Shown: one piece after another, positions 46,756 to 56,514 of the stretch
How the letters are laid out: every line of letters starts with the position of its first letter
How positions within the stretch are numbered: position 1 is the first letter of the stretch
DNA from: Aliiroseovarius halocynthiae
GTDB lineage: Bacteria > Pseudomonadota > Alphaproteobacteria > Rhodobacterales > Rhodobacteraceae
Reading direction: 5' to 3'
NCBI RefSeq assembly: GCF_007004645.1
Contig: NZ_ML660019.1
Coordinates: 1,322,437 to 1,386,436, forward strand
Length of the DNA: 64,000 nucleotides
Program-made: the position numbers and the translations under genes
The notes under the pieces: generated by a model
What the model saw: only the letters and a program-made list of their open reading frames with translations
What the model was told of the DNA's origin: nothing
Database searches by the model: none

Positions 46756-48180
46756 TCACGCCTCGGCAGTTTCTTCCTCTTCGCCCGCGACATAGGCCAT
46801 GCGGGCCCCGGCTTTTGATCCGGTCACGACACCCAGAGACTTCAGCTTGCGGTGCAATGCCGAGCGCTCCATTCCGACGAAATTCGCAGTGCGCGAGATA
46901 TTGCCTCCGAAACGGTTGATCTGCGTCAGCAGATACTCCCGCTCGAATGCCTCGCGTGCCTCGCGCAGCGGCATCATGGCAAGCGCGCCGGACACCACAA
47001 CAGCCTGATCCGCTTCTTCGGTCGTTGTGGCTTCCTGCCCCGGAAGCTCGGCCGCACCGATCGGATCGGTGCCATCGCCCAGAATCAACACCCGCTCGAC
47101 CACGTTTTTCAACTGCCGCACATTGCCCGGCCACTGCATGGTCTGTAGCATTGCTTGCGCATCTTCGGCCAGGTCGCGCAATGGCAAGCCTTGCTCGGTG
47201 TTGAACATTTGGATGAAATGTGCAGCCAGTTCAGGAATGTCTTCACGGCGTTCGTCCAAAGGCGGCACAGCAATCGGGACCACGTTCAGGCGGTGATACA
47301 GCTCTTCCCGGAAGTTCCCAGCCGCAATCTCGGCCTGCAAATCACGGCTGGTCGATGAAATTACCCGCAGATCGACCAAGATTTTATCTGTCCCGCCTAC
47401 CCGCTGGAAACGTTGATCCACAAGCACACGCAGGATTTTTGACTGCGTGCCCATGGGCATGTCGGCCACTTCGTCGAAATAGACAACGCCGCCATTCGCC
47501 TCTTCCAGCAGACCCGGTTCGATTCCGCGTTCGTCGCTTTCACGCCCAAACAGAACCTCTTCCATGCGATCCGCTTCGATCGAGGCAGAGTTCACCACAA
47601 CCATCGGGGATGAGGCCCGGTCAGAATTGGCGTGGATAAAGCGCGCCGCCAATTCCTTGCCGACGCCCGCAGGCCCGGTCAGCATCACGCGGCCATTCGA
47701 CTTGGTGACTTTTTCCAAGTTAGATTTCAACATCTTGAAGGCCGAGCTTTGCCCAACCATTTCAGACGGCGGGCTGTCGCGACGCTTCAGTTCGGTATTC
47801 TCGCGGCGCAGACGGCTGATCTCCATCGCGCGTGTGATCACAACCATCAGTTGGTCAATATTAAAGGGTTTCTCGATGAAGTCATAGGCACCCTGTTTGA
47901 TGGCCGCGACAGCGATCTCGATATTCCCGTGGCCCGAAATGATAACCACCGGAACCTCTGGATGCTCGCGCTTGACCATCTTCAGGATGTCGATCCCGTC
48001 CATCGCGCTGTCTTTCAGCCAGATGTCCAGGATCATCAGGGCCGGCAGCTCTGACTTCACCTGCGCAACCGCCTCGTCCGACGTTCCCGCCAACCGGGTG
48101 GTAAACCCTTCATCCTCGAGAATATCGGAAATCAGTTCGCGAATGTCTCGTTCGTCATCAACAATCAGAATATCGCTCAT
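46756..48180 (-). CDS. ntrX: Response regulator NtrX
   Basis: NtrX is the partner of NtrY. The 474-residue protein has a receiver domain with Asp52 region (LDIWL), an AAA+ domain with Walker A GPAGVGKE near 168 and YFDEVADM, and a C-terminal Fis-type helix-turn-helix (NISRTANFVGMERSALHRKL). The GAFTGA loop used to contact sigma-54 is absent; after LFGRES the chain goes straight to GIEPGLLEEANGG. It overlaps ntrY by ATGA. Confidence 0.95.
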   Translation of the reverse strand: MSDILIVDDERDIRELISDILEDEGFTTRLAGTSDEAVAQVKSELPALMILDIWLKDSAMDGIDILKMVKREHPEVPVVIISGHGNIEIAVAAIKQGAYDFIEKPFNIDQLMVVITRAMEISRLRRENTELKRRDSPPSEMVGQSSAFKMLKSNLEKVTKSNGRVMLTGPAGVGKELAARFIHANSDRASSPMVVVNSASIEADRMEEVLFGRESDERGIEPGLLEEANGGVVYFDEVADMPMGTQSKILRVLVDQRFQRVGGTDKILVDLRVISSTSRDLQAEIAAGNFREELYHRLNVVPIAVPPLDERREDIPELAAHFIQMFNTEQGLPLRDLAEDAQAMLQTMQWPGNVRQLKNVVERVLILGDGTDPIGAAELPGQEATTTEEADQAVVVSGALAMMPLREAREAFEREYLLTQINRFGGNISRTANFVGMERSALHRKLKSLGVVTGSKAGARMAYVAGEEEETAEA

Positions 48181-50459
48181 AGGGCTCCTCCTGTATCTAC
48201 GGCGTTGGCGTCGCGACCTGCCCGGCTCACAGGCAGGAAGATGCGGGCCATGGCGCCGAAATGGGCGCCGCCTTTTTCTTGTTCACTTTCAAAAATGGGG
48301 GCGTCTTCCAGCGTCAGACGCCCGCCATGTTCCTCGATGATCTTTTTCACGATAGGCAGCCCCAGCCCGGTGCCCTTTTCGCGCGTTGTCACATATGGTT
48401 CAAACAGCCGTGCACGGTCTTCAGGCAGTCCGATACCGTTGTCCGCGACGGTAATGCACACCCCGCCATCAGCGTCTTCCATGACAACTTGTATCTCGGC
48501 CTGATGGCCACCAGGTTTTCCATTTTCATATAAACTTTCAATAGCCTCCCCAGCGTTCTTAATCAGATTGGTAAGCGCCTGACCAATCATGGTCTGATCA
48601 ATCTCGATCAGAACCGGATGGTTCATGATCCGCGAGACAAAGCGTACGTCCTCTTGCCCAGATTCCTGCAACAGAAGGATGTCGCGCAACAGCTTGGTCA
48701 GATCGGTTTCACGCCGTTCAGGCTCGGGCATCCGTGCGAATTTCGAGAACTCGTCGACGATCCGACGCAGATCATTCGTCTGACGCACGATCACATCCGT
48801 GTATTGCTCTAACGCATCCACGTCGACGCCGTCCACGCGCGAGAATTTGCGTTTGATCCGCTCGGCGGACAGTTGGATTGGCGTCAACGGGTTCTTAATT
48901 TCATGTGCAATTCGTCGCGCTACATCTCCCCACGCCGCCATACGCTGGGCAGATACAAGGTCGGTGACGTCATCAAAGGCAATCACATAGCCTTCCAACC
49001 CGCCCTCATCATTGCGGCGCGTTGCGATACGCACCAACAGGTTTTCTTGCTTTCCGTTTCGGGTCAGATGCATTTCCTGCTGCGCGGTCGGCAATCCGTC
49101 GCGCGTAACCGCGTCCAGAAGCGGCTGGAACTCGGGCACCACAAGCGACAGGTCGTGTTCTTGTCCGTTCTCGTCCTGCACATCAAGAAGCGTCTCTGCG
49201 GCACGGTTCAGAAAGGTCACCTGCCCGGCACCGTTCAGGCCAATGACGCCACCGGTGACCGACCCAAGAACGCTGTCAAACAGGCGGCGGCGGCGTTCGA
49301 TCTGCTCGGTATTTTCGAGCAAACGATCGCGCTGCCCCTTCAAACGGCTGGTCATTTGGTTGAAATAGCGCCCCAGCATCGAGATTTCGTCGTCACCGCC
49401 TTCTTCGATCACACGCACGTCCAGATCCCCGGCCCCAACACGCTGCGCCGCACTGGCGAGCCGACCCACCGGGCGTGATAGGCGTTCTGCGAACCTCATC
49501 CCCATCCAGATCGCGGCAAGGATCAGAATGGCAGCAAAACCCAGATAAATAAGCCCGAATTGGAACAGACGTTTCCCCCGCTGCGCTTCGAGCTGGTTGT
49601 AGACCCTTGCAGCTTCTTGCGTATCATCCACCAGATTCAGAATGTCGCCATTCACGTCTCGGGTCAGCAGGATGTAGTGATCGGCGAAGCTCCTTAAACG
49701 GACCAAAACTCGAAACTCGTTGATGCTCCAATCCTCGATCACAACCGCTTCACCGGCATCTGCCAATGCAATTTGTTCTTGGGTCGGCTGCTCATAATCA
49801 AACAGATAGGATCGCGTTCCGCGGACCCGGATTGATCCATCGCCCGCGATTACGTAGGCCTCGCGCAGACCACGCTGAATGCGATCTTGGGATTGCTTCA
49901 GAAGTTGTCCAAGCTCGGCGTCTACCAAAAGCAACTGATTTTGTTTCTGCCGCTCCAAGAACGCAGCAATGGCACGCGCATCCTGCACCAACCCGTCTCG
50001 GCTTTCCTGTTGATAGGCTTCAGCTGCAGCACGTGAGTTTCCAACAACCGTACGCACACGATCCGAAAACCAGCCCTCGAGTCCCATATTCAAGGTCAGC
50101 ATGGCGAAGATGGCCACAAGGATCGTCGGGCTAAGCGCAATCCCAGCGAATACACCGGTCAGACGGATGTGCAAACGCGATCCAGCGCTTTCCTTACGGC
50201 GCGCCACAATCATTCGGCTAACGCCTGATAGCACAAACCCTGCAACCAAGATCACATAAATGATATCGGCCAAAAGAACGAATCGGAGCGCCCGGCTATC
50301 TGCGCCTTGCGCAAACGGTCCCATCACCAAAAAGGTGATTACGGCCAGAATCGGGCCGAATAAGATCATTCCAAATGCGCCGTAAGAGCTGTACTTGCGC
50401 CAGCGACGCAAGGACAAATAACGCTCGTAATTTGACTTCCGCACCGCGCGTTGCGCCAC
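48177..50459 (-). CDS. ntrY: Sensor histidine kinase NtrY
   Basis: The 760-residue membrane kinase has about three or four N-terminal membrane helices, a periplasmic region (about 115-295), a further helix, HAMP (about 320-380), a PAS domain (about 395-500), and a histidine kinase core with the phospho-accepting His in [13 protein letters not shown], an N box near LTNLIKNAGEAIE and a GTGLGLPIVKKI G box. It phosphorylates NtrX and has been linked to nitrogen and redox sensing. Confidence 0.96.
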   Translation of the reverse strand: MAQRAVRKSNYERYLSLRRWRKYSSYGAFGMILFGPILAVITFLVMGPFAQGADSRALRFVLLADIIYVILVAGFVLSGVSRMIVARRKESAGSRLHIRLTGVFAGIALSPTILVAIFAMLTLNMGLEGWFSDRVRTVVGNSRAAAEAYQQESRDGLVQDARAIAAFLERQKQNQLLLVDAELGQLLKQSQDRIQRGLREAYVIAGDGSIRVRGTRSYLFDYEQPTQEQIALADAGEAVVIEDWSINEFRVLVRLRSFADHYILLTRDVNGDILNLVDDTQEAARVYNQLEAQRGKRLFQFGLIYLGFAAILILAAIWMGMRFAERLSRPVGRLASAAQRVGAGDLDVRVIEEGGDDEISMLGRYFNQMTSRLKGQRDRLLENTEQIERRRRLFDSVLGSVTGGVIGLNGAGQVTFLNRAAETLLDVQDENGQEHDLSLVVPEFQPLLDAVTRDGLPTAQQEMHLTRNGKQENLLVRIATRRNDEGGLEGYVIAFDDVTDLVSAQRMAAWGDVARRIAHEIKNPLTPIQLSAERIKRKFSRVDGVDVDALEQYTDVIVRQTNDLRRIVDEFSKFARMPEPERRETDLTKLLRDILLLQESGQEDVRFVSRIMNHPVLIEIDQTMIGQALTNLIKNAGEAIESLYENGKPGGHQAEIQVVMEDADGGVCITVADNGIGLPEDRARLFEPYVTTREKGTGLGLPIVKKIIEEHGGRLTLEDAPIFESEQEKGGAHFGAMARIFLPVSRAGRDANAVDTGGAL

Positions 50460-50559
50460 TGTGCTCGCCCCTATTAAACTTCTATCTGCAGTTTCATGCA
50501 GACAGTTACCGCCAATGTGACTCGGATCTTGTGCCCGAATGCCACGCTATGTTGCCCTT

Positions 50560-51960
50560 TTACATCAACTTGCGGCGTCTTGTCACCTCGATTTCAAGCT
50601 CGGTGATCTTTTTGCGCAAAGTATTGCGGTTGATGCCCAGCAAATCGGCACATCTAGCTTGATTTCCGCCAGTAGCATCCAAGGCAATTTCGATCAAAGG
50701 AAGCTCCATTTCGCGCAAAATACGCTGATAAAGCCCTGTTGGGGGCAATGCGCCCCCGTGCAAATCGAAATATCGCTGCAAATGTTGTGCGATCGTGTCA
50801 GTCAGCCGCGCGTCGCCAATGTCCTGCACATGCGAGGTGTTGCTGGGCGCGAAACTTGCCGGTGAAGCACCCGGCGCGCCCAAGGCGGTCTCGACCTCAG
50901 CTGCCGTGATCGTATCATCCGCCCCCGTCACCGCGAGACGGCTGATCAGATTCTCAAGCTCGCGCACATTCCCAGGCCATGGATAAGCGCGCAGCATCGA
51001 CGCGGCATCATCTGGCAAATGCCGTTTGTTCATCCCATCCTGCGCCACGCGGGTCAGGAAATGCTCTGCCAAGCCCACGATGTCCTCAATCCGATCCCGC
51101 AAAGGCGGAACGGGAATGACGATCCCAGCCAAACGGTAATACAGATCGGAACGGAATGATCCGTTGGCCGCGGCTTGCCCCAGATCTCCTTGCGAAATTG
51201 ACAAGATCCGCGTGTTATTCGCCGATACTGCATCCAAAACCCGCGCCAATCGCCCTTGCGCGGCGTCGTTAAGATCCTGAATGCCATCAAACAAGATCAC
51301 GCCATCGCGTGCGCGTGCCAGCAGCGACTGCACCGCGTCTGGGCGATCCAAATCATCCGGTGATGCGATGACAAACGGGGCGCTGCCCCGATCCGAGAAA
51401 TCATGCAGCGCCTGCGCGATCAGCGATTTCCCAACCCCGCTTTCGCCGGTGATCAACACGGGCAGATCCACATTTAGAACCCGCGCAACAAGTCGATACA
51501 GCTCTTGCATCGCGGCGCTGTGCCCAACCAATGGCAGGTCATCTACATCGCGCTCGGTCCTGACCGGTGTTGGTGTGGGATCAACAGGCCGCACGCGCTT
51601 GCGCTCAAGCGCTTTCGCAGTGCGCTTCATCAGCTCGGGCAAATCAAAGGGTTTCGGCAAATAGTCAAACGCATCCGCTTCTGCTGCCTGGATGGCCGTC
51701 ATGATGGTGTTCTGGGCCGAAATCACGATCACCGGCAAATCCGGGCGCAGCTTCAGAATACGCGGAAGCGCCTCAAGCCCATTCCCATCTGGCATCACCA
51801 CGTCGGAAATCACCACATCCCCGCGCCCCTCTTCCACCCATTTCATAAGGGTTTGCATCGACCCGGTGGCATGAACGCGACAGCCCGCGCGCGTCAGCGC
51901 TTGCGTCAAAACCGTGCGGATCGTGCGATCGTCATCGGCAACCAGAACTGTTCCATCCAT
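50560..51960 (-). CDS. ntrC: Nitrogen regulator NtrC (GAFTGA-less)
   Basis: NtrC activates nitrogen-assimilation genes when phosphorylated by NtrB. The 466-residue protein has the receiver acid Asp53 region ([10 protein letters not shown]), an AAA+ domain with [20 protein letters not shown] as Walker B, RSDLYYRL and [11 protein letters not shown], and a Fis-type helix-turn-helix at the C-terminus. The stretch that should hold GAFTGA is shortened to [17 protein letters not shown], as described for Rhodobacter capsulatus NtrC, which works with the housekeeping sigma factor. Confidence 0.95.
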   Translation of the reverse strand: MDGTVLVADDDRTIRTVLTQALTRAGCRVHATGSMQTLMKWVEEGRGDVVISDVVMPDGNGLEALPRILKLRPDLPVIVISAQNTIMTAIQAAEADAFDYLPKPFDLPELMKRTAKALERKRVRPVDPTPTPVRTERDVDDLPLVGHSAAMQELYRLVARVLNVDLPVLITGESGVGKSLIAQALHDFSDRGSAPFVIASPDDLDRPDAVQSLLARARDGVILFDGIQDLNDAAQGRLARVLDAVSANNTRILSISQGDLGQAAANGSFRSDLYYRLAGIVIPVPPLRDRIEDIVGLAEHFLTRVAQDGMNKRHLPDDAASMLRAYPWPGNVRELENLISRLAVTGADDTITAAEVETALGAPGASPASFAPSNTSHVQDIGDARLTDTIAQHLQRYFDLHGGALPPTGLYQRILREMELPLIEIALDATGGNQARCADLLGINRNTLRKKITELEIEVTRRRKLM

Positions 51961-51971
51961 GTGTGGGCTCC

Positions 51972-53060
51972 TTATGGTTTAGCGTTTGGGTGAAGTTGGG
52001 ATTTGGCGACCGGCAAGCTGATCCGAAACGCGGTCCGCCCCGGAACCGAGTTAACCGAGATCAGAGCACCGTGATCGGTCACGATCTTAGACACCAACGC
52101 CAACCCAAGCCCGGTGCCGTTCTCGCGACCGGATACGAAGGGTTCGAAAACGTTCTCGGCAATATCGGGCGGCAGCCCAGGACCATCGTCAATCACTTCC
52201 ACCTGAATGGGCAAATGGGCTTGGTCTCCGCCTGGCAGGGCCACGCGCAAACCGCCATCGTAGAAAGTCTTGAGCGTAATGTTGCCTTTGTTGTCAGCGG
52301 CTTCCGAGGCGTTCTTTATCAAATTCAGGAAGATCTGCTGAATCTGGTCGGCGTCAACAAACACATCCGGCAAAGACGGGTCATACAGCTTCTCGCACCC
52401 CATTCCTGATGCATAGCCCAACTGTGCAGTCGCCCATGCCCGGTCCAAAAGGTCGTGAATATTGGTGGGTTGCCGCTCGGGGGGGCGGAGGTCACCGAAC
52501 CGTTCAACTTGGTCCAGCAAGGCGACCACTCTGCGGGTTTCGGCAACAATCAGATCGGTCATTTCCTGATCTTCGGGTGGCAGCGACATTGACAGAAGCT
52601 GCGCAGCACCCGCAATCCCTGCCAGCGGGTTCTTGATTTCGTGTGCCAGCATCTCGGCCATGCCAATCGCCTGCCGCGCGGCGGATTTCGCACCTTGCAC
52701 CTGCCCCAATGCTTCGGGCCCGTTGCGTGGGTTCAAAACCGCGACATAGCCTTCGGACACATCCTCGCCGCCAGGCAATGGCGCTATGTGCAGATTAACT
52801 TCACGCTGATCTCCACCTGCCAGCCGCAGATTAACGCCGTCAACATACAGGGCACCTTCGCTTTGACGCACGCGGGCCAGCAGATCGTCGAAATCGAGCG
52901 AAAACCCCAAGGCAACGTTGGGGTGCTTCCCGATCAGGCGCTTTTCCGAGAGGTTCAGAAAGCTTTCAGCAGCCCCGTTCATCCTGCGCACCAAACCAGA
53001 CACATCCAGCTCAAACGCTGGAACGGGCAACACCGACCAAATGCGATCGTCATGGGTCAT
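51972..53060 (-). CDS. ntrB: Nitrogen regulation histidine kinase NtrB
   Basis: NtrB is the soluble kinase/phosphatase that controls NtrC under PII. The 362-residue chain has an N-terminal PAS domain (about 10-115), the phospho-accepting histidine in [19 protein letters not shown] near 140, an N box ([11 protein letters not shown]) and a [13 protein letters not shown] box. It overlaps dusB by ATGA and precedes ntrC by 11 bases. Confidence 0.96.
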   Translation of the reverse strand: MTHDDRIWSVLPVPAFELDVSGLVRRMNGAAESFLNLSEKRLIGKHPNVALGFSLDFDDLLARVRQSEGALYVDGVNLRLAGGDQREVNLHIAPLPGGEDVSEGYVAVLNPRNGPEALGQVQGAKSAARQAIGMAEMLAHEIKNPLAGIAGAAQLLSMSLPPEDQEMTDLIVAETRRVVALLDQVERFGDLRPPERQPTNIHDLLDRAWATAQLGYASGMGCEKLYDPSLPDVFVDADQIQQIFLNLIKNASEAADNKGNITLKTFYDGGLRVALPGGDQAHLPIQVEVIDDGPGLPPDIAENVFEPFVSGRENGTGLGLALVSKIVTDHGALISVNSVPGRTAFRISLPVAKSQLHPNAKP

Positions 53061-54037
53061 GCGGCAGTCCTTTCAGGTTGGAGCGCGTGGGGGATCAGGT
53101 CCACAACCTCGACTGGATCACGCGACGACAGAATTTGACGGCGAAGATCTGGGGCGGTGTCGACACCGTCCATATACCATCCCAAATGCTTTCGAACGAC
53201 GCGCGCGCCCAGTTCGGGACCATAGAAATCAAGGCTGGCGCGATAATGATCGACAACAAGTTTGGCCAATGCCTCGCCCGTCGGAATATCAGGTGCCACT
53301 GCGCCGTAAAGGTCATGCGCCACCTGCGCAAGCAACCAGGGCTTCCCGCCTGATCCACGACCAATCATCACGCCATCCGCGCCGCTTTGCGCCAACGCCT
53401 TGCGGGCGGTTGTGCTGTCTATGATATCGCCATTGGCAATAACCGGGATCGAGACTGTTTCTTTCACAGGACGGATCGCGGCCCAATTTGCGGTGCCTTT
53501 GTAGAATTGGCAGCGCGTGCGCCCGTGTATTGTGATCAACTGAATGCCCGCCCCTTCTGCAAGCCGTGCCAGTTCAGGCGCGTTCAAGCTGTTATCGTCC
53601 CAGCCCAAACGGGTTTTCAGGGTCACCGGGATACTGACCGCGCCGACAATAGCCTCGATCAGGCGCAGCGCGTGGTCCAGATCGCGCATAAGTGCCGAGC
53701 CCGACATGCCGCCGACGACCTTTCGCGCCGGGCAGCCCATGTTGATATCAATCAGCCGTGCACCGTTCTGTTCGACCATCCGTGCAGCCTCGCCCGCCCA
53801 ATAGACATCCCGCGCCGCCAACTGGACCGAGGTTTTGTCCAGCCCGAACCCCAGCTCGGCCCGTTCGCGCACGCCGGGCTTGGCTTGCACCATTTCTTGA
53901 CTGGCCACCATTTCCGACACGACAAGCCCCGCCCCAAACGAGGCGACCAGATTACGAAACGGCAAATCTGTGATCCCAGCCATCGGGGCCAGAATCACGG
54001 GCGTTTCCAATTGAAGGGGTCCGATGGAAAGAGACAT
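53057..54037 (-). CDS. dusB: tRNA-dihydrouridine synthase DusB (NifR3)
   Basis: DusB reduces uridine in the tRNA D loop using FMN and NADPH. The 326-residue TIM-barrel enzyme has APMAGITDLPFR at 18-29, the catalytic cysteine in MGCPARKVVGG near 100, KTRLGWDD near 140 and the C-terminal FMN motif IGRGSGGKPWLL. The ATG at 54037 has AGGA upstream. It is the first gene of the classic nifR3-ntrB-ntrC operon. Confidence 0.96.
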   Translation of the reverse strand: MSLSIGPLQLETPVILAPMAGITDLPFRNLVASFGAGLVVSEMVASQEMVQAKPGVRERAELGFGLDKTSVQLAARDVYWAGEAARMVEQNGARLIDINMGCPARKVVGGMSGSALMRDLDHALRLIEAIVGAVSIPVTLKTRLGWDDNSLNAPELARLAEGAGIQLITIHGRTRCQFYKGTANWAAIRPVKETVSIPVIANGDIIDSTTARKALAQSGADGVMIGRGSGGKPWLLAQVAHDLYGAVAPDIPTGEALAKLVVDHYRASLDFYGPELGARVVRKHLGWYMDGVDTAPDLRRQILSSRDPVEVVDLIPHALQPERTAA

Positions 54038-54203
54038 GCTTATTCCTTGTGCACTGCCGAGAGATTGGGCTGACACCCCGAAATATATCAACAATTTGCG
54101 TGGGTTTCGAGCGTTTGATTTGCACGTTGCACAATTTTTGTGCAGTTTTTACGTCTCAGACTGCCCTGTTGTTCTTCCTCTAAGCACAGCCTAAACAACT
54201 TGT

Positions 54204-55358
54204 ATGACGACAGCAGCCATCATCGTGGCCGCCGGGCGCGGAACGCGCGCAGGTGGCGAAGTGCCAAAGCAATGGCGCCAGATTGCCGGAAACAGTGTTG
54301 CAGCCCACACGGTCCAAGCGTTTCAGGCGCACCCCGAAGTTTCGCAGATCATTCTTGTGATCCACCCGGATGATCACGGGTTTGCTGATCCGATCGCGGG
54401 TGTCACATTGGTTCACGGCGGCGCAACACGCGATGCCAGTGTTCATGCCGGACTTCAAGCGCTGACCGCCGACGCTCCTGACCACGTTCTGATCCACGAT
54501 GTCGCGCGGCCTCTGGTTTCCGATCGGGTGATCCATGATGTGATCGATGCCTTACAGCGAAGCCAAGGAGCGGCCCCTGCCCTTCGGGTAACAGACGCGC
54601 TGTGGCGCGGCGAAGACGGCAAAGTCGCCGGCACGCAAGATCGCGAAGGGCTGTTTCGTGCGCAGACACCTCAGGGCTTTCGCTTCGCCGATATTTTGGC
54701 CGCGCATAACGCGCATCCGGGCAATGCGGCCGATGACGTCGAAGTCGCCCGCGCTGCCGGGTTGAACGTCGCCATTGTTGATGGCGACGAACAGAACCTG
54801 AAAATCACCACGCCCGGAGATTTCGCCCGGGCCGAGCGACTACTTTTGCAGCGCCAACATAAGAACAAGGAGAGCCAGATGGATATTCGGGTGGGCAGTG
54901 GCTACGATGTGCATGCGTTTGAAGATGGGGATCACGTGATGCTCTGCGGTGTTAGAATCCCGCATGACCGCAAGCTTAAGGGGCATTCTGATGCAGATGT
55001 GGGTATGCATGCGCTGACAGACGCCATTTACGGCGCACTTGCGGATGGCGATATCGGGCAGCACTTCCCGCCATCCGATCCGCAATGGAAGGGCGCGGCC
55101 AGCGATATCTTTCTGCGCCACGCGGTCAAACTGGCGAGCGAGCGCGGGTATCGGATCTCGAATATCGATGTGACTCTGATTTGCGAGCGCCCCAAGATTG
55201 GCCCCCACGCACTTGCGATGCGTGAAGCTCTGTCGGACATCATGGGATTGGCCGTGGATCGGATCAGCGTGAAAGCCACGACCAGCGAACGGCTTGGCTT
55301 TACTGGCCGGTCTGAAGGCATTGCCTCGATGGCGACGGCAACCCTGATCGGAGCGTGA
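54204..55358 (+). CDS. ispDF: Bifunctional IspD/IspF of the MEP pathway
   Basis: One 384-residue protein carries two non-consecutive steps of isoprenoid synthesis. The N-terminal IspD cytidylyltransferase (about 1-220) has [10 protein letters not shown] at 9-18, the substrate lysine in VPKQW, and HDVARPLV. The C-terminal IspF cyclodiphosphate synthase (about 225-384) starts at [14 protein letters not shown] with metal ligands Asp and His in DVH, then [16 protein letters not shown]. The fusion is typical of alphaproteobacteria. Confidence 0.97.
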   Translation: MTTAAIIVAAGRGTRAGGEVPKQWRQIAGNSVAAHTVQAFQAHPEVSQIILVIHPDDHGFADPIAGVTLVHGGATRDASVHAGLQALTADAPDHVLIHDVARPLVSDRVIHDVIDALQRSQGAAPALRVTDALWRGEDGKVAGTQDREGLFRAQTPQGFRFADILAAHNAHPGNAADDVEVARAAGLNVAIVDGDEQNLKITTPGDFARAERLLLQRQHKNKESQMDIRVGSGYDVHAFEDGDHVMLCGVRIPHDRKLKGHSDADVGMHALTDAIYGALADGDIGQHFPPSDPQWKGAASDIFLRHAVKLASERGYRISNIDVTLICERPKIGPHALAMREALSDIMGLAVDRISVKATTSERLGFTGRSEGIASMATATLIGA

Positions 55359-55359
55359 C

Positions 55360-55860
55360 ATGCCCCCTGCAACCGCCAAACTGATCGCCACCTTCTTTTA
55401 TTCGGGTCTTTTGCGCCCCGCACCCGGCACGTGGGGCAGCTTGGCCGCCCTGCCCGTCGCATGGCTGTTGCACCAGATCGGCGGCCCTGTCGCCCTGACC
55501 GGCGCCACCCTTCTGGCCTACCTGTTCGGTGTGAAAGCAACCAAAGCCTATACCGCAGGCAAATCCGATCACGACCCGTCAGAAGTTGTGATTGACGAGG
55601 TGGTGGGCATGTGGATCGCGCTTTTCCCGGTGTCCTTTGGGGCGCGGATGATGGGCGTGGACATTCTGGCACTCTATCCCGGCTGGATCGTCGCCTTCTT
55701 GGCGTTCCGTCTGTTTGACATCACCAAATGGGGCCCAATTGGCACAGCCGACCGGCGCGGAGACGCAACGGGTGTGATGATGGATGACGTTTGGGCGGGT
55801 GTTGCGGCTGCTTTCGTCGTCGTCATCTTGGCCTACGCAGCGCATGGTTTGATGGTATGA
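55360..55860 (+). CDS. pgpA: Phosphatidylglycerophosphatase A
   Basis: PgpA removes the phosphate from phosphatidylglycerophosphate to make phosphatidylglycerol. The 166-residue membrane protein has the family motifs PGTWGSLAALP near 22, DPSEVVIDEVVGMW near 68 with catalytic acids, and RLFDITKWGPI near 112. It lies one base after ispDF and overlaps pncC by ATGA. Confidence 0.96.
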   Translation: MPPATAKLIATFFYSGLLRPAPGTWGSLAALPVAWLLHQIGGPVALTGATLLAYLFGVKATKAYTAGKSDHDPSEVVIDEVVGMWIALFPVSFGARMMGVDILALYPGWIVAFLAFRLFDITKWGPIGTADRRGDATGVMMDDVWAGVAAAFVVVILAYAAHGLMV

Positions 55861-56342
55861 GCCCATCCGCCGCCCTTCTTGACCTCTGCCGCACGCATGA
55901 ACTGATGCTGGCCACAGCAGAAAGCTGCACGGGCGGCATGGTTGGCGCATGGCTGACCGAGGTTCCGGGCAGCTCGGACGTGTTTGATCGCGGCTTCATC
56001 ACCTATTCCAATGCCGCCAAGCAAGACATGTTGGGCGTAAAGCCTGAAAGCTTGGATGCACACGGCGCGGTGTCCGAACACGTCGCCGCCGAAATGGCCT
56101 CTGGCGCACTTGCCCGATCTGAAGCGGATATCGCTGTCTCGATCACCGGGATCGCTGGCCCCGGCGGGTCCGAGCATAAGCCCGAGGGGCGCGTCTGTTT
56201 CGGGCTGGCCTATGAAGACATCGTGCACATTGAGACACTGGATTTCGGCCCATTAGGTCGGGAACAAGTCCGCATCGCCGCCGCGCAACATGCTTTAGAA
56301 CTGCTCAGACAAGGGGCAGTTGCTAAATCAAAGCAGCCCTGA
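55857..56342 (+). CDS. pncC: Nicotinamide-nucleotide amidohydrolase (CinA C-terminal type)
   Basis: PncC deamidates nicotinamide mononucleotide to nicotinic acid mononucleotide in NAD recycling. The 161-residue protein is the stand-alone CinA C-terminal domain, with the signature AESCTGGMVGAWLT near 20, the YSNAAK segment near 50, and the ITGIAGPGGS loop near 95. The start at 55857 is fixed by the ATGA overlap with pgpA. Confidence 0.95.
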   Translation: MSPSAALLDLCRTHELMLATAESCTGGMVGAWLTEVPGSSDVFDRGFITYSNAAKQDMLGVKPESLDAHGAVSEHVAAEMASGALARSEADIAVSITGIAGPGGSEHKPEGRVCFGLAYEDIVHIETLDFGPLGREQVRIAAAQHALELLRQGAVAKSKQP

Positions 56343-56351
56343 CGCGTTCGC

Positions 56352-56450
56352 ATTGCGCGCAATCTCCAAGCAAGGCGCTAGGCATATCGCCTGATATTTA
56401 ATCAGTTAGAGAATTCTGGCCTCGTATCAAACCGGAAACGCGCGTTCCGG
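56352..56450. promoter_or_regulatory. Two inverted repeats in the amtB upstream region
   Basis: A perfect 12-bp palindrome ATTGCGCGCAAT lies at 56352-56363 and a hairpin CCGGAA-N7-TTCCGG at 56432-56450. Either could be an operator or part of a leader or terminator. No NtrC consensus or sigma-54 promoter was found. Confidence 0.3.
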
Positions 56451-56514
56451 ATGCGCGACGCTGGAAATTGCATCACACCCCGTCCTCAAAGGTTTAAAAC
56501 CCAAGGAGGGGATT

